Origin: Rickettsiales bacterium
Lineage (GTDB): Bacteria; Pseudomonadota; Alphaproteobacteria; TMED127
Length of the DNA: 59,153 nt
Direction of reading: 5' to 3'
Assembly: GCA_002690875.1 (NCBI GenBank)
Contig: NZGH01000054.1
Coordinates: 40,941 to 100,093 of the forward strand
Every line of letters begins with the position of its first letter. Position 1 is the stretch's first letter. Both the position numbers and the translations under genes were made by a program. Shown one piece after another: positions 52,993-59,153 of the stretch. The notes under the pieces were generated by a model. The model did no database searches. It saw only the letters and a program-made list of their open reading frames with translations, and was not told the origin of the DNA.

Positions 52993-54081
52993 ATGATTGC
53001 AATATTTGGTTCTGGAATTATTGGTTTGTTCACGGCTCATAAACTTTTAGAGCTAGGAAAAAAAGTAAAAATCTTTGAATATAAAAATAACGAAGGAAAT
53101 TCAACTGATGCTTCTGTAGGGATGTTAGCACCTTTAATAGAAGCAAAACCATATGAAAAAAAATTATTTCAACTAATGTTAGAATCAAAAAAAATTTGGG
53201 ATAATTTTTTAAAAGACAAGAAATTTACTGTTGAAACTGGTTTAAGAAAAAACTCTTCACTAATGATTGCCACTAATAATGATGAGGAAGAGTCAATTTT
53301 TTTTAAAAAAAAATTTATAGAAAAATTAGGCTTTTCACCGAAAATATTGGATTCTCAAGAAACTAAAAAGATTGAACCCAACCTAAATTCTAATATTAAA
53401 TGTTCTCTATTACTTCAGGATAACAATCAAACTAACCCTGAGTTCTTAAAATTTTATTTAAAAAAAAAAATAAAAAAAATGGGGGGAGAAATTTTTGTTT
53501 ACGATAATTTGAACGACATTAAATTTAAGCCTAATAAATTAATTTTAAAAAAAATACACTTTGATTTTGAAAAGATTGTTGTCGCTTGTGGGGCCTGGAG
53601 TAACGACTTTCTAAAAAAAAAAATGGGCGTTGAATTTCCTATGAGACCAATAAAGGGTGTTTCAATGATATTTAAAGCGAATAAAAAATTATTTAAAAAT
53701 AATATTTGGTTTAAAAAAATTTATGTTGCCCCTAGAAATAACAACCAATTTGCAATCGGTGCAACGGAAGATGAAAAAGGTTTTGAAAAATTTGTTACAC
53801 TTGATGAAATTTTTTATTTAAGTACAAGCATATGGGAATACCTTCCTCAAATTGAAAATTTTAGATTTTTAAAAAGTATCTCGGGATTAAGATCTCTTCT
53901 CAATGACGGAAATCCAGTAATTGGTAGTTTGAAAAAAAATAAAAAAGTAATTTGTGCTTTTGGTCATTTTAGACACGGAATATTGCTTGCTCCTATTACT
54001 GCTGAAATTGTAAGTCAGTATGTTTTTGAAAAAACAAAAAGAAGAAATTATTTTTTTTCTCCTAATAGATTTAATTTATAA
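52993..54081 (+). CDS. thiO: Glycine oxidase ThiO-like FAD oxidoreductase
   Basis: A 362-residue DAO-family flavoprotein with the N-terminal dinucleotide motif IAIFGSGIIGLFTAHKLLELG, DASVGMLAPLIEAKP, VACGAWSNDF and the C-terminal ISGLRSLLNDGNPVIG. ThiO oxidises glycine to iminoglycine for thiazole formation in aerobes. The following thiS and thiG genes make this assignment strong. It lies divergent from msrB-hemA with a 66-base gap in which I see no TPP riboswitch. Confidence 0.9.
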   Translation: MIAIFGSGIIGLFTAHKLLELGKKVKIFEYKNNEGNSTDASVGMLAPLIEAKPYEKKLFQLMLESKKIWDNFLKDKKFTVETGLRKNSSLMIATNNDEEESIFFKKKFIEKLGFSPKILDSQETKKIEPNLNSNIKCSLLLQDNNQTNPEFLKFYLKKKIKKMGGEIFVYDNLNDIKFKPNKLILKKIHFDFEKIVVACGAWSNDFLKKKMGVEFPMRPIKGVSMIFKANKKLFKNNIWFKKIYVAPRNNNQFAIGATEDEKGFEKFVTLDEIFYLSTSIWEYLPQIENFRFLKSISGLRSLLNDGNPVIGSLKKNKKVICAFGHFRHGILLAPITAEIVSQYVFEKTKRRNYFFSPNRFNL

Positions 54082-54109
54082 TAATTTAGTTTATTTTAAT
54101 ATTAAGGAA

Positions 54110-54328
54110 ATGAGTAAAAAAAATTGTTTTGTTAATGGCACTTCTTTTACAATAAAGAATTGTGGAATTCAGTTAGAAGAGCTGATCAAAATTACCGTTG
54201 GAAAAAAAAAAAATCTTTCTTTTGCAGTGGCGGTGAACAATGAGTTAGTTCAAAAATCCAAATGGAAAAGTAAGGCTATAAAAGAAGGTGATGTAATTGA
54301 AATTGTTCACCCTTTTTTTGGAGGATAA
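54110..54328 (+). CDS. thiS: Thiamine sulfur carrier ThiS
   Basis: A 72-residue ubiquitin-fold protein ending in HPFFGG, with the C-terminal Gly-Gly that is adenylated and thiocarboxylated. Internal features are AVAVNNELVQKSKW and IKEGDVIEIV. I chose the ATG at 54110 directly after AAGGAA; a longer frame overlaps thiO and is not ThiS-like. It donates sulfur to ThiG. The last codons of the gene also form the ribosome-binding site of thiG. Confidence 0.93.
   Translation: MSKKNCFVNGTSFTIKNCGIQLEELIKITVGKKKNLSFAVAVNNELVQKSKWKSKAIKEGDVIEIVHPFFGG
54320..54324 (+). promoter_or_regulatory. thiG: Ribosome-binding site of thiG inside the ThiS Gly-Gly codons
   Basis: GGAGG at 54320-54324 encodes the terminal Gly-Gly of ThiS and lies 11 bases before the thiG ATG at 54336. 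It determines the choice of start for thiG. Confidence 0.7.
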
Positions 54329-54335
54329 ATTAATA

Positions 54336-55115
54336 ATGTCTAATAAAAAAGATGAACTTATTATTGATGGAAAAAAATTTGAATCAAGACTTATCATGGG
54401 TACTTCACAATATCCTAATCTTGAGGTACTAAATAAGTCACTAGAGGCTTCTGGTACAAAAATTATCACAGTTTCTATGAGGCGATTTAATCAAGAGGGA
54501 GAAAAATTTTTCTTAAAACAAATTAAAAATAAATATACTTTTCTTCCCAATACAGCTGGGTGTTATACAAAAAAAGAGGCATTGTTAACAGCAGAACTTG
54601 CAAGAGAATCACTTAAAACGGATTGGGTGAAATTAGAATTAATAAGTGAAAATGAAATGCTTTTGCCTGACCCTTTAGAGCTGTTTGCTACTTGTGAAGA
54701 ATTGGTAAAAAAAAAATTTAAAATATTTGCTTATTGTTCTGATGATCCAATTTTGTGTAAGAGATTAGATGAATTAGGTTGTGCGGCTGTTATGCCTTTA
54801 ATTTCACCTATTGGATCAGGCTTAGGAATAAGAAATGAACATAATCTTGAGATTATAAGAAGTTTGTGTAAAGGTGTTATCATAGTTGATGCAGGTATTG
54901 GGACACCTAGTCATGCCTGCAAAGTTATGGAATTAGGCTTTGATGGAGTTTTGTTAAATTCCTCTGTTGCAAGATCTTTTGATCCTATCCAAATGGCTAA
55001 GGCAATGAATCTAGCAACGAAAAGTGGCAGATTAAGTTACTTATCAGGACCCATTGAAAAAACAAAAAAAGCTGTGAGAAGCACTCCGTTCAGAGGAAAG
55101 ATTTCAAATTTTTAA
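54336..55115 (+). CDS. thiG: Thiazole synthase ThiG
   Basis: A 259-residue TIM-barrel protein from the ATG at 54336. It has FESRLIMGTSQYPN, PNTAGCYTKKEALLTAELARE, the Schiff-base lysine in WVKLELI, GCAAVMPLISPIGSGLGI, DAGIGTPSHA and FDGVLLNSSVARS. ThiG makes thiazole phosphate from deoxyxylulose phosphate, iminoglycine (from ThiO) and ThiS thiocarboxylate. Its end overlaps the convergent pyrE gene by 26 bases. No thiF is seen in the window. Confidence 0.97.
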   Translation: MSNKKDELIIDGKKFESRLIMGTSQYPNLEVLNKSLEASGTKIITVSMRRFNQEGEKFFLKQIKNKYTFLPNTAGCYTKKEALLTAELARESLKTDWVKLELISENEMLLPDPLELFATCEELVKKKFKIFAYCSDDPILCKRLDELGCAAVMPLISPIGSGLGIRNEHNLEIIRSLCKGVIIVDAGIGTPSHACKVMELGFDGVLLNSSVARSFDPIQMAKAMNLATKSGRLSYLSGPIEKTKKAVRSTPFRGKISNF

Positions 55116-55752
55116 TTCCCATAGAGTTTAAAAAATTAACAATTAATTTAATTTGTTTTTTTTGAAAAAACTTTTTTGAAATTATTATATTTAAAACATC
55201 TTCCCATTTAGCTAAGGAAATTATTTTTATTTTTTTTCCTTTATACTCTAAAAATTCATTATTTATTCCGTAGTTAAAAATTACAAAAATAGCTTTAATT
55301 CGACCTCCAACTTTTTCTACAGCATCAATAAAATTATATTTGCTTTTTCCATCTGTAATTAAATCCTCAACAATCAAAACATTGTCTTTAGGTTTAATAA
55401 CTCCTTCAATTTGAGATTTTTTTCCAAATTTTTTTCTTTCTTTTCTTATGTAAGATAATGGTAGTTTCATTTTTTGAGCTAACAATGAAGCATAGGGAAT
55501 TCCAGCTGATTCACCACCAGCAATGTTGGTAAGTGAATTAAGTGTTTTATCCAATTTAATTTTTTTTAAAGCAAAGTTAATTAATTTTTCACGCTCAGAT
55601 GTGTATGCAATAATTTTTCTACAATCACAGTATACTATACTTTTTCTTCCAGATGTAAGTTGAAATTTTTTTCTAAAATTAAATTCGATACATTTCTTTG
55701 TAAGAAGAATACTTGCTGTTTCATTTGAGATTTTTTTTTCAATATTTATCAT
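55090..55752 (-). CDS. pyrE: Orotate phosphoribosyltransferase
   Basis: About 220 residues from the ATG at 55752. The PRPP motif is NVLIVEDLITDGKSK, preceded by AGGESAGIPYASLLAQ and YIRKERKKFGKKSQIEG, and an N-terminal FQLTSGRKSIVYCDCRKI. It attaches orotate to PRPP in pyrimidine synthesis. The C-terminal 26 bases overlap thiG on the opposite strand. No other pyr gene is adjacent. Confidence 0.94.
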   Translation of the reverse strand: MINIEKKISNETASILLTKKCIEFNFRKKFQLTSGRKSIVYCDCRKIIAYTSEREKLINFALKKIKLDKTLNSLTNIAGGESAGIPYASLLAQKMKLPLSYIRKERKKFGKKSQIEGVIKPKDNVLIVEDLITDGKSKYNFIDAVEKVGGRIKAIFVIFNYGINNEFLEYKGKKIKIISLAKWEDVLNIIISKKFFQKKQIKLIVNFLNSMGIKNLKSFL

Positions 55753-55806
55753 AGGCAATTTGAGACAATTATATAGAATAATTTTAAAAAACTAAAAATA
55801 ATTTTT

Positions 55807-56208
55807 ATGCTTACTAATATATTACCATTTCTTTTGGAATGGATTACTCAAAATACGCATTATAATGCTAGCATTTTCAATTTTGAAGTTATTGAGCTAT
55901 CAAAATATGAACTCCAAGCTTTAGCATGTGGAGGGAAATGTCCAGTAATTGCTTTTTTTAAGCCTGAAATGGGTATTCTAATTTCAAAAATGGATTTTGA
56001 AAATATATGTAATCAATCAATCTTACTTCATGAGATCATTCATGCATTGCAGTATTTAAGTGAGTTAAATTTAGTGAACGCATTTAAAGAAAAAGAGGCC
56101 TATCAAATTCAAAATAAATTTCTTATAGAAATTTCAGTTAAAGAGGAGTTAATTGATCCTTTGAATTTAAAAAAATGTAGATCATTGCAGTCAAATGCAT
56201 TAATGTAA
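55807..56208 (+). CDS. Small HExxH putative metallopeptidase (DUF6647-like), copy 2
   Basis: A 133-residue relative of the protein at 29691-30149. Both share an N-terminal hydrophobic helix with W-x-T-x-N-T, a Cys pair (ACGGKC here), [17 protein letters not shown] with the HExxH motif and [15 protein letters not shown] with a possible third ligand Glu. It lies between pyrE (divergent) and fhs, starting 55 bases after the pyrE start and ending 5 bases before fhs. Function is unknown; zinc binding is predicted only from the motif. Confidence 0.7.
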   Translation: MLTNILPFLLEWITQNTHYNASIFNFEVIELSKYELQALACGGKCPVIAFFKPEMGILISKMDFENICNQSILLHEIIHALQYLSELNLVNAFKEKEAYQIQNKFLIEISVKEELIDPLNLKKCRSLQSNALM

Positions 56209-56213
56209 CATTC

Positions 56214-57896
56214 ATGTCAGACTATAAATCAGATTTAGAAATAGCTAGAGAGGCTAATAAAGTTCCAATTGTTGATTTAGCAAGAGAAAAACTATCAATG
56301 AGTGATCATGATTTAATTCCTTATGGTCATTACAAAGCAAAAATTGATTCTAATTTTTTAGATAAAGTACAAAAGGAAAAAGATGGTAAATTGATTCTTG
56401 TAACAGCTATGACACCAACAACAGCTGGTGAGGGTAAAACAACAACTTCTGTAGGATTGAATGATGGGCTAAATTACATTGGAAAAAAGTCAATTGTTGC
56501 TTTGAGAGAACCAAGTCTAGGACCATGTTTTGGTATGAAAGGCGGGGCTGCTGGAGGAGGATATGCTCAAGTTGTTCCAATGGAGGATATTAACCTTCAT
56601 TTTACTGGTGACTTTCATGCCATAACTTCGGCTCATATGCTTTTGTCAGCAATGGTTGACAATCACGTTTATTGGAATCTTGAACCAAAGATAGACCCAA
56701 GAAGAATTACATGGAGAAGAGTAGTAGATATGAATGACAGAGCTCTTAGATCAATAGTTAACTCTCTTGGAGGAGTTCCTAATGGTTACCCAAGAGAAGA
56801 TGGTTTTGATATAACTGTTGCTTCTGAGATAATGGCTATCTTGTGTCTATCACAAAACTTTGAAGATTTAACTAATAGACTAGGAAAAATTATAATTGGT
56901 TACACGAGAGACCTTGAACCAGTTTATTGTAAAGATATAAAAGCAGATGGTGCTATGTCTGTACTTCTTAAAGATGCTCTGCAACCCAATTTAGTTCAAA
57001 CTTTAGAAAACAACCCTGCATTTATACATGGGGGACCTTTTGCTAACATAGCACATGGATGCAATACTGTTGTAGCAACTAAAACTGCACTTAAGCTTGC
57101 TGACTATGTTGTTACAGAGGCTGGGTTTGGAGCAGATTTAGGTGCTGAGAAATTTGTAAATATAAAATGTAGAAAAGCTGGGTTATCTCCATCCTGTGCT
57201 GTTGTTGTGGCTACAGTTAGAGCTTTAAAACTTCATGGCGATGCTGACCCTAAGAATCTTGGTGAGGAAAATTTATCAGCATTGGAATCTGGGCTACCAA
57301 ATTTACTAAGACATTTAGAAAATTTAAATAAATTTGGTATATCTCCTGTTGTTGCATTAAATAGGTTTCCAACAGATTCTGTAAAGGAAATAGAAAAAGT
57401 TCAAAAAGTCTGTAGTGAAAATGGGGTAAATGCAATTCTTGCAGAACATTGGGCAGATGGAGGAAAAGGTGCATCAAAATTAGCTGAAACTGTAATTGAA
57501 AATATTGAAAGTAAAAAATCATCTCTTAAATTTTTATATGCAGATAATGAAAAGCCTGAAGATAAAATAAAAAAAGTTGCTACTGAGATTTATAGGGCAT
57601 CAGATGTTTCATTTTCACCTCAGGCTATTAAAAAATTGAAAGAAATATCTGATCTTGGTTATGATAATTTTCCCGTTTGTATGGCTAAGACTCAATATAG
57701 CTTTAGCACAGACCCATCTAATAAATGTGCCCCTGAGGGACACGGTATTCAAATAAGAGAGATAAGGCTTTCAGCAGGAGCAGAATTTATAGTTGCTATT
57801 GCTGGTGATATAATGACTATGCCAGGACTACCTAAAAAACCAGCAGCCTATGAGGTTTGCATAGGTAAAGATGGTAACATCAAGGGTTTATTTTAG
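56214..57896 (+). CDS. fhs: Formate-tetrahydrofolate ligase
   Basis: A 560-residue FTHFS, full length. The P-loop is [16 protein letters not shown] near residue 66, followed by [26 protein letters not shown] and [20 protein letters not shown], the family signatures, and later [17 protein letters not shown]. It uses ATP to form 10-formyl-THF from formate and THF, in either C1 assimilation or formate disposal. Many marine alphaproteobacteria use it for one-carbon metabolism. It overlaps the convergent glycosyltransferase by 9 bases. Confidence 0.98.
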   Translation: MSDYKSDLEIAREANKVPIVDLAREKLSMSDHDLIPYGHYKAKIDSNFLDKVQKEKDGKLILVTAMTPTTAGEGKTTTSVGLNDGLNYIGKKSIVALREPSLGPCFGMKGGAAGGGYAQVVPMEDINLHFTGDFHAITSAHMLLSAMVDNHVYWNLEPKIDPRRITWRRVVDMNDRALRSIVNSLGGVPNGYPREDGFDITVASEIMAILCLSQNFEDLTNRLGKIIIGYTRDLEPVYCKDIKADGAMSVLLKDALQPNLVQTLENNPAFIHGGPFANIAHGCNTVVATKTALKLADYVVTEAGFGADLGAEKFVNIKCRKAGLSPSCAVVVATVRALKLHGDADPKNLGEENLSALESGLPNLLRHLENLNKFGISPVVALNRFPTDSVKEIEKVQKVCSENGVNAILAEHWADGGKGASKLAETVIENIESKKSSLKFLYADNEKPEDKIKKVATEIYRASDVSFSPQAIKKLKEISDLGYDNFPVCMAKTQYSFSTDPSNKCAPEGHGIQIREIRLSAGAEFIVAIAGDIMTMPGLPKKPAAYEVCIGKDGNIKGLF

Positions 57897-59009
57897 TAGA
57901 GATTTATAAACCTCTCTAAACTTTTTACTCACAAGTTTGTTTCCAAAATTTCTCACAACATGGTTTCTTCCGTTCTTACCAAATTTATCTATCATTTCTT
58001 GGTTAAAAACTAATTTTTCAATAGCTCTGGCTAATGATATTGCGTCTTTGGGTTTTACAAGAAAACCATTAAATTTATCTAAACAAATTTCTTTACAACC
58101 AGGAACATTTGTTGAAATTATTGGTAATTCACAACTTGCTGCCTCTATCAGGCTTCGGGGAAGACCTTCTCGGTATGATGGTAAAATTGCTATTTTAGAT
58201 TTTTGTAAATAGGGTAAAACATTGGTTACTCTTGGCTTCCAAATGATGATTTTGTTATCATTCCACTCATTTAACTGTTTAAAACTTATTGATGAAAAAT
58301 TTTTTGGGTCAGGGTTTCCAAGAATGAGGACTCGGAGAATAATTTGTTTTTTTTTAAGTTTTTTAAGGGCATCAATTATTTCTAAAACACCCTTATCTTT
58401 TAAAATTCTTGAGTGAAATATTAAATCATATATTTTTTTATTATTTCCTTTTTTAAAAAAATTTGTATCAACTCCTGAACCTTTTATTATTTTTACATTA
58501 TTATTTTTTATTAATCCTTTTTCTTCAAAAAATTGAAGGTCGTCTAAATTTTGAAATACGTAGTTGATATTTTTCATAGTAAAGGCTTTTAATAAAAAAA
58601 AGTAACATTCTCTAATTACATTTGAAAAAAAACTCCTATTGATTATTAAGAATCCTACACCAACCACGCAGCATAACACTTTAATTTTTTTGTTAAAAAA
58701 GGCAGCAATTGTAGTAATTAATATCGGCTTTAAGGCAAAGCACTGAATAATATTTGGCTTAAAAGTATGAATAATTTTTAATAATCTTATTAAGCAAGTT
58801 ATATTATTTATTGGATTAATAGATTTACGATTAAAGTTAATATTTTGTGTTTTAAAACCTTTAGACCTAATCCTTTTTTCATACTTTGTGAAATTACAAA
58901 TTATCATTACGTCAAATTTATTTTTTAATGCATCTTTAGCTTGAAAAATTTTATGAGACAAAAAATATTCATCTTCACTTACAAAATATAAAAGTTTATA
59001 TTTTTTCAT
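57888..59009 (-). CDS. Glycosyltransferase, family 4-like
   Basis: A 373-residue GT-B protein. The C-terminal domain has [20 protein letters not shown] near residue 195 (family GRL..KG) and [24 protein letters not shown] with the E-x7-E motif of GT4 enzymes. The N-terminal domain shows [16 protein letters not shown]. Such enzymes build LPS, capsule or exopolysaccharide; donor and acceptor are unknown. The gene diverges from the partial gene at the window edge by 12 bases, suggesting a polysaccharide locus beyond it. Confidence 0.88.
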   Translation of the reverse strand: MKKYKLLYFVSEDEYFLSHKIFQAKDALKNKFDVMIICNFTKYEKRIRSKGFKTQNINFNRKSINPINNITCLIRLLKIIHTFKPNIIQCFALKPILITTIAAFFNKKIKVLCCVVGVGFLIINRSFFSNVIRECYFFLLKAFTMKNINYVFQNLDDLQFFEEKGLIKNNNVKIIKGSGVDTNFFKKGNNKKIYDLIFHSRILKDKGVLEIIDALKKLKKKQIILRVLILGNPDPKNFSSISFKQLNEWNDNKIIIWKPRVTNVLPYLQKSKIAILPSYREGLPRSLIEAASCELPIISTNVPGCKEICLDKFNGFLVKPKDAISLARAIEKLVFNQEMIDKFGKNGRNHVVRNFGNKLVSKKFREVYKSLLK

Positions 59010-59021
59010 AAGGAGTATTTT

Positions 59022-59153
59022 ATGGTTTTTTATCTTGTTTCTGCAATAGTCATTTTAACTATATTAATTTATATAGTTACTGAATTGATTCATCTACCTA
59101 AAAAAAAATTTAAAAAATACGTAAAATATTTTTTTTTAATATTTATTATTTGT
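59022..59153 (+). CDS. N-terminus of a small or large membrane protein (partial)
   Basis: An open frame of 44 codons runs off the right edge, starting at an ATG 6 bases after AGGAG (59011-59015). The visible part is a membrane segment (VFYLVSAIVILTILIYIVT), a positive linker (LPKKKFKKYVKY) and the start of a second membrane segment. I do not recognise it. Its position next to a glycosyltransferase suggests a polysaccharide-related membrane protein, but that is inference. Confidence 0.6.
   Translation, partial: MVFYLVSAIVILTILIYIVTELIHLPKKKFKKYVKYFFLIFIIC

Overview
This window looks like a chromosomal segment of a streamlined, very AT-rich marine alphaproteobacterium that lives in sunlit water. 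The assignment rests on gene content and order: a ruvCAB-ybgC-tolQRAB-pal-cpoB-tilS-ftsH-folP-glmM run, 5-aminolevulinate synthase (C4 haem pathway), RpoH, HisZ beside PurA, an alphaproteobacterial-type SerC, a DUF3126 protein, and xseB-ispA-tlyA. A blue-tuned proteorhodopsin with a full retinal pathway points to the surface ocean. Gaps between genes are tiny, many genes overlap by 4 to 14 bases, and no stretch over 300 bases lacks a gene. I saw no tRNA, rRNA, insertion sequence or CRISPR array. ThiC is present, which argues against a typical SAR11 (Pelagibacter) genome; the exact lineage cannot be fixed from reading alone.

Layout. 1-3634 (minus): gap, an unknown 120-residue gene, thiE, efp, a degenerate inositol-monophosphatase-like gene and the start of an envelope protein, all overlapping or tightly spaced. 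3704-20270 (plus): zapA, folate cyclo-ligase, ymdB, yebC, ruvC, a frameshifted ruvA, ruvB, the complete Tol-Pal envelope system, tilS, ftsH, folP, glmM, thiD. 20274-22055 (minus): thiC. 22133-27458 (plus): an SLC13-like permease, serC, hisZ, purA. 27448-29401 (minus): rpoH and a RluD-like pseudouridine synthase. 29401-30149 (plus): a small membrane protein and a small HExxH protein.

30139-37650 is the light island: a stand-alone short LOV (blue-light) protein, a divergent 2-oxoglutarate/Fe(II) oxygenase, then blh, crtY, crtB, crtI, crtE behind proteorhodopsin. Proteorhodopsin is the first gene of its unit. It has a strong ribosome-binding site and a perfect inverted repeat upstream, and a hairpin terminator separates it from crtE. 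GGPP (CrtE) goes to phytoene (CrtB), lycopene (CrtI), beta-carotene (CrtY) and retinal (Blh), the chromophore of the pump.

37834-41829 holds two small conserved genes, an outer-membrane protein, a SHOCT lipoprotein and a large porin. 41970-46618 (minus) is an uptake module: an ABC transporter of the nitrate/taurine type followed by ExbB, two ExbD and TonB. One ExbD has lost its membrane aspartate. 46701-59153 returns to core metabolism: tusA, xseB, ispA, tlyA, aroC, fabI, pdxH, hemA, msrB, thiO-thiS-thiG, pyrE, a second HExxH protein, fhs, a glycosyltransferase and the start of a membrane protein.

The best candidates for something undescribed are the LOV/oxygenase pair attached to the retinal cluster, the two related HExxH proteins, the receptor-less ABC-ExbB-ExbD-ExbD-TonB module with its Asp-to-Asn change, and ruvA split at a run of 11 A.
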